A stretch of 64,000 bases of DNA from Janthinobacterium sp. 64. Lineage in GTDB: Bacteria; Pseudomonadota; Gammaproteobacteria; Burkholderiales; Burkholderiaceae_D. A program made the position numbers and the translations under genes. The notes beneath the pieces were generated by a model. The model was not told the origin of the DNA. It made no database searches and was given only the letters and a program-made list of their open reading frames with translations. Numbering within the stretch: position 1 is the stretch's first letter; every line of letters begins with the position of its first letter. Location: contig NZ_PHUG01000002.1 of NCBI RefSeq assembly GCF_002813325.1, positions 1 to 64,000 on the forward strand, given 5' to 3'. Below are positions 9,431-17,279 of this stretch, piece after piece.

Positions 9431-9454
9431 ATCGCCGACAAACACGTCGGCGAT
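9431..9454. terminator. Bidirectional stem-loop between convergent genes
   Basis: A perfect 9-bp stem ATCGCCGAC/GTCGGCGAT with a 6-nt loop. It is flanked by GAAAAT on the left (a U-run when read on the minus strand) and TCTGTA on the right. It sits between the plus-strand gene ending at 9353 and the minus-strand small gene ending at 9473, as expected of a shared terminator. Confidence 0.6.
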
Positions 9455-9472
9455 TCTGTAGGGGCGGTCGGG

Positions 9473-9589
9473 CTATGATGTTTTCACATTGCGTTGTTTC
9501 TTCGTCTGTCGAACGTAGTGCCAGGTCATAGCCACTGCCGCCACCGCAGCAGCAATGTCGACCGATATAATTATGTTGGCGAATGACAT
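9473..9589 (-). CDS. Small single-span membrane protein (38 aa)
   Basis: A 38-codon frame with GGAGG six nucleotides before the ATG at 9589. It encodes a short N-terminus, an Ala/Val/Ile-rich transmembrane helix of about 20 residues, and a basic tail (RQTKKQRNVK). The strong ribosome binding site and position between a terminator hairpin and another small membrane protein support it. Function unknown; toxin-like or anchor peptides of mobile elements look similar. Confidence 0.5.
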   Translation of the reverse strand: MSFANIIISVDIAAAVAAVAMTWHYVRQTKKQRNVKTS

Positions 9590-9650
9590 GCTATTCCTCC
9601 AGTTCTTTCTCTGTGACGAAAGTGTAGTTCATTTGCGCGTGGCGGCAAGC

Positions 9651-9920
9651 CTAATCGGTTGTATTTTCTTCGCTGCGGCTGCCGGGCTGTTCTGGCATTG
9701 GCCTGGATCCTTGTTCTATTTTTTTCTCCGTGTCTTCGATGCCGACGATAATGGTCGTACAGACACGGCAAACGACAAACAAGCCAAGGGCGACCAAGGC
9801 GGTGGTACGAGGACTGGCGCTAAATGCGCCCAGGACGGCGCTGGCGAACGATCCGGTTTCCAGATGTTTGAGTGCCTGCAGGGCGGTTTGTTGGGCTTTC
9901 TTATTGAACGTAAAACGCAT
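9651..9920 (-). CDS. Small membrane protein (89 aa)
   Basis: An 89-aa frame from the ATG at 9920, chosen because TGGAGG precedes it by 8 nt. A longer start at 9968 has AAGGAGG but only 2 nt of spacing. The protein has a basic amphipathic N-terminus, one hydrophobic segment (TTALVALGLFVVCRV) and a charged C-terminal tail. It lies in a run of small minus-strand genes (9.5-11.1 kb). No family recognised. Confidence 0.55.
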   Translation of the reverse strand: MRFTFNKKAQQTALQALKHLETGSFASAVLGAFSASPRTTALVALGLFVVCRVCTTIIVGIEDTEKKIEQGSRPMPEQPGSRSEENTTD

Positions 9921-10048
9921 TTTCAATGCCTCCATTGAAAAAACGTGGCCCGCCTGACCGGGACACATATCCTCCTTAGCAGGAGGCAGTCCAGGTCAGG
10001 CTGGATGCCGGCAAGATACCGGCGTGAGGTAGTCATTCAGTCGTCAGA

Positions 10049-10414
10049 TCATGTGCCAGACGGCGTTTGTTGTTCTTCCAAAAGATGACTGGAATTGCCG
10101 TCGTGAGTTCTGCGTTCGGGGCCGGGAAACAGGCCCCTATCTGCCAGCAGCTGAACTCCGTGGAGGCCGGTATCCATGGCCATGCATTCACGCAACCATC
10201 GCGCAAAATGATGGCCATCCAGCCAGGCATGACATAGTGCAGGCGCTCCGAGCAACATGACCGGCGGCTGCATGTGGCCGCGTACCGCATCGACCATGCC
10301 ATCAGCTTCGGCATGAGCGGCCGCAGCATCCATTGCATGGCGTGCTGTGGTTAGGTTGAACAGCCGGTGGGTCTTGGCCAGGACATAACTGACCCGGGTA
10401 AAGAAGCTACGCAT
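10049..10414 (-). CDS. Hypothetical protein (121 aa)
   Basis: A 121-aa frame from the ATG at 10414, preceded by AAAGGAG and 6 nt of spacing. The sequence is His/Ala/Met-rich, with a helical N-terminal half (FNLTTARHAMDAAAAHAEA) and no transmembrane segment. It lies ~100 bp downstream of the radC-like gene on the same strand. No family recognised. Confidence 0.5.
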   Translation of the reverse strand: MRSFFTRVSYVLAKTHRLFNLTTARHAMDAAAAHAEADGMVDAVRGHMQPPVMLLGAPALCHAWLDGHHFARWLRECMAMDTGLHGVQLLADRGLFPGPERRTHDGNSSHLLEEQQTPSGT

Positions 10415-10516
10415 GGCTTTCTCCTTTGAAAAGACGAAAATCGAGGCGTTCATGTCGATCCATGGCAGGATCTTGGGTATTGCGATCCCGAATGCACTTC
10501 CAGGCACCTCACCCTC

Positions 10517-11098
10517 CTACAACAGACCTTTCTCAGCAAACGAAAAAAAATCACCGGAGCCGACAATGACGTGGTCGAGCACCTCAATATCGATCAGCGC
10601 CATCGCTTTGCGAAGCGTTCGCGTCAAGTTCACATCGGCATCACTGGGATCGGGGCAGCCAGATGGATGATTGTGTGCAAAAAGGATGAAGCAGGCGTTG
10701 TGGCGGAGTGCCGATTTGACCAGTTCGCGCGGATAGACGCTTGTGGTTGTTAGTGTGCCTGCCGACAGGTCCTCCGTATCGATTAGACGCATTTTGACAT
10801 CCAGATAGAGAGCCAGGAAAATCTCCCGCTCAACGCCGCAGTAGCGGATTGTGAGCCATTCGCGCACTGTTTTTGGCGACGTCAAACTCCAGGTACGTCT
10901 CAATGGCTCAGCCAGATCTCGGAGGAGGATTTCCCTTGCGAGATCCAATTTGCGCCGCACCTTTTGATCATATGCAGGTGTCCTCAAACAATTTGGCGTC
11001 GAGGTGGCATCTGTTGTTGCTGTGTTTCTGCGGGCTTTTGGCGCAGCGACGAGTTCACGCGCGAGTTCTTCGCGCGACATGAGATGTAGAGAGGTCAT
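10517..11098 (-). CDS. radC: RadC-family JAB-domain protein
   Basis: A 193-aa protein with the RadC/JAB metalloprotease fold. The metal motif HNHPSG...D is present (His142, His144, Asp153 in this numbering), preceded by LVKSALRHNACFILFA. Such short RadC-like proteins without the N-terminal HhH domain are very common on plasmids and integrative elements; their function is unresolved despite the historic DNA-repair name. The ATG at 11098 has GGGAG upstream; the open frame to 11269 is ignored because a conserved leader lies there. Confidence 0.8.
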   Translation of the reverse strand: MTSLHLMSREELARELVAAPKARRNTATTDATSTPNCLRTPAYDQKVRRKLDLAREILLRDLAEPLRRTWSLTSPKTVREWLTIRYCGVEREIFLALYLDVKMRLIDTEDLSAGTLTTTSVYPRELVKSALRHNACFILFAHNHPSGCPDPSDADVNLTRTLRKAMALIDIEVLDHVIVGSGDFFSFAEKGLL

Positions 11099-11138
11099 CA
11101 CATTCTCCCAAAATGGATTCAAGAAAGGGAAAACGGTG

Positions 11139-11152
11139 TCCCACTCGGGAAC
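11139..11152 (-). promoter_or_regulatory. Leader motif shared with the 12.3-kb gene (copy 1)
   Basis: On the minus strand this reads GTTCCCGAGTGGGA, 41-54 nt before the radC-like start. It is followed by a C/T-rich stretch resembling that after the second copy at 12307-12320. It may be an operator or an RNA element shared by the two genes. Confidence 0.45.
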
Positions 11153-11338
11153 GGTTTTCCCGGCAGGGGTATAGGCATTTCGTACAAAAGGCGTAACAAA
11201 ATTGACGCGGCCTGAACAGGCCGACGCATACGCAGGACGCACCCTATGGATGAACATAAGCGACCTCAATTTACTTAGCGCGATCCTCTATGTAGAAGAA
11301 CAGCCAAAAGTACCTCCAATGACCTACGGAGGCTTGAA

Positions 11339-11656
11339 TTGCGGTCTGACCGTATCTATGATGAGCGGTGCTTCCGTATTGGCATTGCCTTGTCAGCGGT
11401 CGCTACGTTGCGCGCATATGCATGGAGGATCAGGATTCTTATGCTAAGACTGGGAAACTCTATTCGATTGACGTCGAGAGACGTCGAACGCTTGACACAC
11501 CTGACTTTGATTCAGCCTGAGGGGGTGAAAAGCATCGACGATCTCGACGTCTATGTCGAACGCTGCAAACAATATTACTGGGGCACATCACCCGACTCGC
11601 GGAAGTTTCATCGGCTGATCGACGATACCGTCGCAAGCATTTGCAAGTCATGCTAA
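11339..11656 (+). CDS. Hypothetical small protein (105 aa, TTG start)
   Basis: A 105-aa frame beginning with TTG, with GGAGG 8 nt upstream (ACGGAGGCTTGAATTG). An internal ATG at 11441 would give 71 aa. The C-terminal half is well formed (RLTSRDVERLTHLTLIQPEG, then DDLDVYVERCKQYYWG). It lies between two divergently placed minus-strand genes that share a leader motif. No family recognised. Confidence 0.4.
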   Translation: MRSDRIYDERCFRIGIALSAVATLRAYAWRIRILMLRLGNSIRLTSRDVERLTHLTLIQPEGVKSIDDLDVYVERCKQYYWGTSPDSRKFHRLIDDTVASICKSC

Positions 11657-11666
11657 CTCGTCCCGG

Positions 11667-12272
11667 CTATCTGCCAGCTGGGTGAGCACTGGTCGCCTTG
11701 GCGTCGTCCGGAGAAGTGGCACCATCCGTTCCAGCTGGCTTGGCAGGTTTCCCTTTCCGCGCCACATCGCGCAGGCGTTCGGCAGCTGGCTCAGTGATAC
11801 GCTGCTGTGCGCACGCAACCAGGACGCTGCCGATGAGCCCGACAAAACGTCGCGTCAGACTGTACAGCGCGGTAAGCGGCAAGATGAACAGCATACGCCC
11901 ACAGAAACGCAGGGCAGCCGCAAGATGTTCCGCACGCAGTTGACGTTGCTTATGCATGCGAATCGATCGTTTCGCTTGAAGATACAGACCGAGATGGTCT
12001 GATCTGATCTCGCCATTGCTGTCGAGTAGACGGAGTACTTCCGCCGCCACGATTGGATCACCAATGTTGCGGTAAAAGCTGATCCATGCCCGCTGCTCGC
12101 ACTCTTCCAAAGCTGTTACTTTCCGTTTGGCAGGGCGATGTGGATATGTCGAGGTAGGACGATGCACCGTTTTTGACTGTTCATCGTTTGGCAATTGCCA
12201 AGTATCACGCCCTGACGGTTGGTCATCGCGATCGCTTTGCTGGGTATTGCCACGGTATGCCTTATTGGACAT
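11667..12272 (-). CDS. Hypothetical membrane-associated protein (201 aa)
   Basis: A 201-aa protein from the ATG at 12272 with AAGGGGAACATC upstream. The N-terminal ~60 residues are polar and basic, the middle is helical (LEECEQRAWISFYRNIGDP), there is one hydrophobic segment (MLFILPLTALYSLTRRFVGLIGSVL) and a disordered Pro/Lys/Ala tail. The leader resembles that of radC, suggesting shared control. Family not recognised. Confidence 0.55.
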   Translation of the reverse strand: MSNKAYRGNTQQSDRDDQPSGRDTWQLPNDEQSKTVHRPTSTYPHRPAKRKVTALEECEQRAWISFYRNIGDPIVAAEVLRLLDSNGEIRSDHLGLYLQAKRSIRMHKQRQLRAEHLAAALRFCGRMLFILPLTALYSLTRRFVGLIGSVLVACAQQRITEPAAERLRDVARKGKPAKPAGTDGATSPDDAKATSAHPAGR

Positions 12273-12306
12273 GATGTTCCCCTTAATGAAAAATGGGAAC
12301 GGCAGA

Positions 12307-12320
12307 TCCCAGGCGGGAAC
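12307..12320 (-). promoter_or_regulatory. Leader motif shared with radC (copy 2)
   Basis: Minus-strand GTTCCCGCCTGGGA, 35-48 nt before the start at 12272. It matches the radC leader copy at 12 of 14 positions, with a similar following C/T-rich tract. Confidence 0.45.
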
Positions 12321-12380
12321 CACGACGTTCCCGAAAAAAAAACGAGGTCAGGACACAGAACGGCGCCATTTCCGCGACCT

Positions 12381-12974
12381 TTACCGGGGGCGCCATATAG
12401 GGAATCGCCTGTTTCTCCGATTCACTGCGATAGAGCCGGGTGTCGTCGATGTCTCCCCGCCACTGGCGATAGCGCTGACGTCCAGCAAGAGACAGGCTGT
12501 GCTAGGTTGCAGCCATGGACTTTTCCTGCACTTGCCACCGACAAGCAGACAGTGAAAAGAGCTGGAAGAAAAGAAAAGTGGTGTGGACATGAGAAGCCTC
12601 CAGAAATGCGTGGAGACAGCTGTGCCCTGTATCGGGTACGCTGGTCCCCGACTAAGCATGAAAACGCAGGTATTTTTGCTTATACCGCGCGCGGATAAAA
12701 GAAGGCCCGGAACTCGAAAGTTGGGCCTTGGATGGCAACGGCATCGCACCATTGCTGTCGTTCTCCAGATGGGAGAGCGAAATGCGTGCGGAGAAAAATA
12801 CCGTACGTTGGATATGACGTTGAACAACACGTCGTCGGCGTGAGCCGACATGTATGGTGGCGGGTAACGACCGCTACGCCTGCAAGATAGACCTATTTTG
12901 CAAGATCTTGTGTTGCCAGCGATTGGCGAACACAAGAGCAATGTGAGAACGATTCCCACAAAAAGCATGCTCAT
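12381..12974 (-). CDS. Possible secreted protein, doubtful C-terminus
   Basis: The frame from the ATG at 12974 starts with a clear signal-peptide-like segment (MSMLFVGIVLTLLLCSPIAG). The start is coupled by ATGA to the 68-aa ORF upstream. However, a strong minus-strand terminator sits inside the frame at 12693-12729, and the rest is Arg/Ser/Cys-rich without protein-like character. The real product may be short or frameshifted, so treat the full length as unsupported. Confidence 0.25.
   Translation of the reverse strand: MSMLFVGIVLTLLLCSPIAGNTRSCKIGLSCRRSGRYPPPYMSAHADDVLFNVISNVRYFSPHAFRSPIWRTTAMVRCRCHPRPNFRVPGLLLSARGISKNTCVFMLSRGPAYPIQGTAVSTHFWRLLMSTPLFFSSSSFHCLLVGGKCRKSPWLQPSTACLLLDVSAIASGGETSTTPGSIAVNRRNRRFPIWRPR
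12693..12729 (-). terminator. Rho-independent terminator (minus strand)
   Basis: On the minus strand: stem AAGGCCC/GGGCCTT (12729-12723 with 12708-12702), a 14-nt spacer, then CTTTTAT. It would end a transcript from the 13.2-kb small ORFs. Confidence 0.65.
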
Positions 12975-13177
12975 TTTAGACGCACCTGGTGAAACTTCAA
13001 GCCGTGGCCGTCGTCTTCCTGCCACGCCTCAACTGGCACAGGCGTTTTTGTTAGGTGGTTTGCGATAGGGCGCAGCGGTTTGTCGTGAAGGCTTGATGGC
13101 ACGACACGCACCGGGCCATTTATTTCCTTCAGAGCCGCAGCTGCAGCGCAGACGGCGTGTGCCGGGATTCTGCTCAA
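12971..13177 (-). CDS. Small basic protein (68 aa, TTG start)
   Basis: A 68-aa frame from a TTG at 13177. That TTG overlaps the stop of a 14-codon ATG leader, and its own stop overlaps the next ATG at 12974 as ATGA, which together look like a chain of coupled small genes. The sequence has an Ala-rich N-terminus and a middle of VRVVPSSLHDKPLRPIANHL. No family recognised. Confidence 0.35.
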   Translation of the reverse strand: MSRIPAHAVCAAAAALKEINGPVRVVPSSLHDKPLRPIANHLTKTPVPVEAWQEDDGHGLKFHQVRLK

Positions 13178-13310
13178 CCCATTGATAGCCTTGACGGCGT
13201 CATCGCATCGATGTCCATTCCTCTATGCAGTAATGGCGTGGCGGCGACTTGAGAAGCCGTCTCACGCTTTTACACTGAACCTCCTACATTCTCATTTATC
13301 GGAGGCTAGC

Positions 13311-14240
13311 ATGTCGAACAATGCATCTTCCTTAGTCGCGCTGCATGGTTTATTACGTACCACTGCGGCTTCGGCTATCTCATGCCACAATACTGCGCGG
13401 GAACCACAGGCCGGCTTGGCCGAACGGCTTTTGTTGGAAGCTGCAAGTGACCGTCATGTGTTGGCGGCCTTGGCTGCATATGCTGTCTCTTGCGAGGTTG
13501 AGGCGCCGTCGCGGTCCGGCGCCATTCGTGACGCGGTCATCGCCCGTACTCTGCAAAACAACTGTCTGGTGACCGTGCCAGATACCTTTGTCGGCGGCGA
13601 GGTGGTGCCGGCATTCCGTGTTGGTGCATTTCTGTGTGGTGAGGGGGCATTCAAAACCATTCAGATTGACCCGTGGACAGCTCCCTGGACGTCGATCTCG
13701 TTCTGGGACGCGAAAAGGATCAGTGTCGAGAGTGGCATGGCACTGCTGACAGAGCGGCAGGCATTGGCCATCGCCTGCAACATCATGCGCCAGCCCATCA
13801 ACTGGACTGGCGGCGCAGTGGGACATGGTCGGCTGTATCAAGGGCTGCACAAGGGGACATGCGAGGGGCCCCAGCCAGGTATTCACCGCTCAACGTGTCT
13901 GTCTGAACGCCGTTGGCATGTTCTCTCCAACGGTGAAGTGATTCATGACGTATCTGGAAATGCCTATACATGGATTTTCGACGACGTGCAGGGGGATGCG
14001 GATGGTATTGTTGCTGGGCCATTCCCCTTTAACTCACCCACGGTAGATCGCATTGACGAGTGGCTGTATCTGAGCGGAGCTGGCGACGGCCCATCGGCTG
14101 GAGAAGATTATAGTGGCGAGGCCTTGATCCGGGGCGGCCACTGGTTTTCGGGGGATGTCGCGGGAGTCTTTCATCTGCGCGCGCATGAGGTGGATCGCGT
14201 TGAGCCAGAAATTGGCTTCCGCGTCACCGTTCCAGGTTGA
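13311..14240 (+). CDS. FGE/SUMF1-fold protein (C-type-lectin-like)
   Basis: A 309-aa protein from the ATG at 13311 with GGAGG 5 nt upstream. The C-terminal third has the signature of the formylglycine-generating-enzyme/EgtB/PvdO fold: alternating Trp/Gly motifs (RRWHVLSNGEVIHDVSGN), RGGHWFSG near residue 277, and the closing GFRV. The catalytic cysteine pair of true FGE is not evident, so a binding role is more likely than enzymatic sulfatase activation. Phage tail and mobile-element proteins, including diversity-generating retroelement targets, use this fold; no reverse transcriptase is nearby. There is no signal peptide. Confidence 0.6.
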   Translation: MSNNASSLVALHGLLRTTAASAISCHNTAREPQAGLAERLLLEAASDRHVLAALAAYAVSCEVEAPSRSGAIRDAVIARTLQNNCLVTVPDTFVGGEVVPAFRVGAFLCGEGAFKTIQIDPWTAPWTSISFWDAKRISVESGMALLTERQALAIACNIMRQPINWTGGAVGHGRLYQGLHKGTCEGPQPGIHRSTCLSERRWHVLSNGEVIHDVSGNAYTWIFDDVQGDADGIVAGPFPFNSPTVDRIDEWLYLSGAGDGPSAGEDYSGEALIRGGHWFSGDVAGVFHLRAHEVDRVEPEIGFRVTVPG

Positions 14241-14331
14241 AGCGGACAATGAGATCGCCGCGTATAGGCATCTGGCGGCGATCCATTTCTTTACATTCGG
14301 AACTGCTTACTCCGGTTTTAGAAGGCCGTTA

Positions 14332-14946
14332 CTACCATAGGTGGCCCAGTTGGCGTTGTAACAGAAGTTCCAGTAGCCGTTCGCCACTGATCAGAGTGAG
14401 CCGACTATTCCCCAGGTGCTGGTAAAGCGCCGCGCCGCTGCGTCCCGAGTGGACGAACAGGCCGGCGTGATACCGATACGTTGCCACCAACTCAGCAAAT
14501 TCCCGCACATGGTCGGCTGACACATGCTGGCAATACCGCTTTACCTGTACCGCGCACCATCCATGGTGCGGATGCCATGCCTTGCCATCGATGCCGCCAT
14601 CGCCGGTGTAGCGCACATTGCGCCAGACAAACAGGCCGCAGTCTTCCAGCGCCGTCAGTACTATTTCCTCGAATATCAGCGGATCTACCTTGCGCAGGAA
14701 GGCGATGCATCTGGGGTTCAGATACGGGCCGTCCCAGGAGCGCAATTGCCGCAGCACAGCGCGGGATTTGGCAACGTTGTTGCGGTGACGTGGTCTGTGG
14801 CGCAGTCGCCAGGCATTGATACAGCGCGATGCAAGGCGGCAGACGATGGAAGACAGCGGCATGCGACGCCGCCTTTCATCGGACGTACGCGACTGATCAC
14901 GCCGCGGAATAGGGCGGTGAGTTCTATCATCACGGGACAAGGTCAC
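14332..14946 (-). CDS. Mrr-type restriction endonuclease-like protein
   Basis: A 204-aa protein from the GTG at 14946, chosen because AGGAGG lies 6 nt upstream inside the end of the integrase gene. The nuclease core is visible: FEEIV..AL near residue 92, GDGGID at 115-120 (metal-binding Asp) and QVKRY at 134-138, giving the D...QxK pattern of the Mrr branch of PD-(D/E)XK enzymes. The N-terminal ~80 residues are very Arg-rich and probably bind DNA. It overlaps the tyrosine recombinase gene by 17 bp. Mrr-like enzymes cut modified DNA; in this context it may act in element maintenance or exclusion (inference). Confidence 0.75.
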   Translation of the reverse strand: MTLSRDDRTHRPIPRRDQSRTSDERRRRMPLSSIVCRLASRCINAWRLRHRPRHRNNVAKSRAVLRQLRSWDGPYLNPRCIAFLRKVDPLIFEEIVLTALEDCGLFVWRNVRYTGDGGIDGKAWHPHHGWCAVQVKRYCQHVSADHVREFAELVATYRYHAGLFVHSGRSGAALYQHLGNSRLTLISGERLLELLLQRQLGHLW

Positions 14947-16009
14947 AATCAGCCTCCTGTACTGGTTTTTTCTGCATGGGGGAGCCGAGATAGGCATTGC
15001 TGATCTGTGGGCGGTTGTGCCCAAGTTGCAATGCCACCTGATGGTAGAGCGCGCGTAGTGCTTCCGTGTCCAGGCACAGTTGCCCGGCGCGCACCGGTGC
15101 CTGGCAGTCGGCAATGTCAAAGAAGAGATCCCCCGCGAATTCGTGGCGTAGTCCATGCGGAGTGACGCCAAGGTCGGTTTTAGTCAAGCCAGCCTTGCGC
15201 ACGACGTTGGAAAACAGGTCGAGCGACTGTTTCAGTGTCAAATCCGGGTGCCCGATATGCGAGTGCCGGAAGCGGGCGAGGCGACAGGCTTCGCTCAACG
15301 CTCTGCGCTGTGCATCGTTACGTACTGCCGCGAAACGCAAGCGGCCTCCCTTGGTGCCGCGTTTGATGCGCAAGAAACTAATGAAACCGTCAGTGCCGTG
15401 CTGCGGGTAACCGGCCGGCAATGCGTAGGCTGGTACCTCGGCGGCGTGCGGGCAGAACATCACCGCTTCCTTACGCCGCAGTCCGAATGCCAGCAGCATG
15501 CGCAGTTGCGTACCGACCCTGTCGTCCATGGCCGTCACGGCATCGATTATCGTGTCCACATTGACGCCATTCCCGGTCCAGCTCTTGTCGCTGTCTGCAC
15601 TGTAGTGCCGAGTCACCAGGTGCACATCATGGACATATTGCTCAGCACTCTGAACCAGTCCGGGTTTGCCGATCCAACGTGCAAACACCCGCAGAAAACT
15701 CATTTGCTGCTGGATGTAGGCGGGGCTGAACGGCTGGCGCACCGTCTTCGCCACCCCTTGCCGCGGGGAACCGATGGTCTTTCCCGTCCAGTGCAGCATG
15801 AGTGCGCAGAGGTGCTTGCTGCTTAGGTTATCGGGCGTCGGTTTGAATCCCAGTGCACGCAGGGTGGTAAATGCGCGTTCCAGGCCCAGCTTGCGCGCTT
15901 CCATGGTGTTGTGGGACACCACTTTGTTGCGATACGCATGCTTGCCGTTATGTTCCAACAAAATCATGTCCAGTTGGGTTTTCCAGTTGCTATTGTTCGT
16001 CATCACCAA
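14930..16009 (-). CDS. Tyrosine recombinase (integrase-domain protein)
   Basis: A 359-aa site-specific recombinase. Active-site residues: Arg178 (FGLRRKE), His285/Arg288 in HGLRH, His331 in LGHNR and nucleophile Tyr340 (SNAYLG). The N-terminal ~130 residues fit a SAM-like core-binding domain. The start is MVM at 16009, with a second Met at 16003. It overlaps the downstream Mrr-like gene, so the two are made together. Its recombination site is not identified. The upstream region holds a cluster of hairpins. Confidence 0.85.
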   Translation of the reverse strand: MVMTNNSNWKTQLDMILLEHNGKHAYRNKVVSHNTMEARKLGLERAFTTLRALGFKPTPDNLSSKHLCALMLHWTGKTIGSPRQGVAKTVRQPFSPAYIQQQMSFLRVFARWIGKPGLVQSAEQYVHDVHLVTRHYSADSDKSWTGNGVNVDTIIDAVTAMDDRVGTQLRMLLAFGLRRKEAVMFCPHAAEVPAYALPAGYPQHGTDGFISFLRIKRGTKGGRLRFAAVRNDAQRRALSEACRLARFRHSHIGHPDLTLKQSLDLFSNVVRKAGLTKTDLGVTPHGLRHEFAGDLFFDIADCQAPVRAGQLCLDTEALRALYHQVALQLGHNRPQISNAYLGSPMQKKPVQEADCDLVP

Positions 16010-16350
16010 TCTCCTTGTTCAGGCACCCTCACCGCGCAGCCGCATGCCATCTGGCGCAGACGGATAGTCCCGTTGCACGCTCGTCCTCCTGCTCCTCGGA
16101 TGTGGTATCACGAAGCTGTGCAGTCCCGTTGAAACAATTTACCGACGTGGCGCTGTCAGTACCACGTCGAATGCTTGGCCATTTTCCAGGTGCGGCGAGA
16201 CGCGGCCAATGTGCGTTCGTCCTGCGGGCGAGGAATTGCAGGCAATGCGTGTGCCCTAGGCGCACTGCTTTCTTGGATAGGGTCTATCGCGCGAGCGAAT
16301 GGTCTCTTAAAAATGCGCATGCCGAAGACGGGTGGATTTCGCCTTGCCCG
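16010..16350. other. Intergenic, no supported gene
   Basis: Upstream region of the integrase. Open frames on both strands lack ribosome binding sites and protein-like composition. I see no clear promoter or recombination core site. Confidence 0.3.
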
Positions 16351-16356
16351 ACTACC

Positions 16357-16422
16357 CCCGCCTCAAGGGCGGGCAGTGCCACGCACAGTGCGTAGCAAAG
16401 GCTGCCTGGTTGACTGCCAGGC
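16357..16422. repeat. Cluster of three tandem stem-loops
   Basis: Three consecutive perfect short hairpins: CCCGCC/GGCGGG (16357-16373), ACGC/GCGT (16381-16393) and GCCTGG/CCAGGC (16404-16422). They lie in the long non-coding space between the divergent integrase and parM-like genes. They could form a structured RNA, a relaxase or replication site, or tandem terminators. Confidence 0.45.
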
Positions 16423-16429
16423 CCAACTA

Positions 16430-16940
16430 TTGAATGTCGAGGAGTCCATCTCCCACGCCGATATCCAAGGTCCTACCACCGGACCTTCTGGCGCTACGTG
16501 CATACCGATATGCTCGAAGCCTCACGGGCAACGGCGGCATGTCGACATCCGAGGATGGTCGCACGAGGGGAAATGTGTAATGGGAATTGCTGAGATGCCG
16601 GTCGTGCCGACACGCCCCAGATCATGTCTATGGGCTATCTGCATGCATCGCGTTCAGCAGGCGATGATGCTCCTGACGGCTCACGGCGGTGCAGGAATGA
16701 TTGGATACGGACGTCGATCTCGAGGATCGGATACAGAGAACAGTGGGCCATGGTTCCATGGCTCCTTCATAACGGACTGGTGATCCAGTCGACAGTGGCA
16801 GGTTACGACTGCGACGGTGATTTCGCTCACGGGCGCTGCATTGAGACCGCGATGGTCATGGAAGCAGGTCCAGACAGTGCTCCCAGATTAGGCGGCGCGA
16901 AAATCGAAGTCAAGGGGATTTTTGACCGCGAAAAATTGTA
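16430..16940. other. Non-coding space between integrase and parM-like gene
   Basis: No supported gene. A 105-aa frame at 16624-16941 lacks a ribosome binding site and a recognisable family. The region may hold element maintenance sites, but I can point to no specific motif beyond the neighbouring hairpins. Confidence 0.3.
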
Positions 16941-16983
16941 ATTGAACCCCAATTTAAATTGTAAGACCCCAAAAAACGTTTTT

Positions 16984-17096
16984 TTCACTTGAGAAGTGAA
17001 CGGAGAGTGATACCTCTGATTGTAAATCGTATTGACGCATGTCGATGCGGAGCTCGGCACATTGGGTGGAAAGCGTTTCCACAACGGGTGTGGAAC
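16984..17096. promoter_or_regulatory. Palindrome-rich region upstream of parM-like gene (candidate centromere/operator)
   Basis: Contains TTCACTT-GAG-AAGTGAA near 16984-17000, GGAAA-GCG-TTTCC at 17068-17080, and TTCCACA-ACGGG-TGTGGAA at 17077-17095. Type II partition loci carry their centromere and autoregulatory repeats directly upstream of the actin gene. The position fits, but direct iterons are not obvious. Confidence 0.4.
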
Positions 17097-17279
17097 AGTT
17101 GGAGAGCGGCTCTTAGGGCCAAGTTGGGCGCCGCCTTGGTGCGAAAACCATTCCAGTCGCACTGCAAATGCGATGGAGGCGCGGCAAATTAAAAAGGGGC
17201 GCATAAAACGCATTCTGTTTGTCCTCATTGCATGCTATCTGGCAGTACATTTTTGAAATGAGGTCGGCAGGAGAGGATC

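Noticed and set aside
16175..16783. 202-aa plus-strand reading frame
   Set aside because: No ribosome binding site, composition unlike a protein, and it crosses the hairpin cluster.
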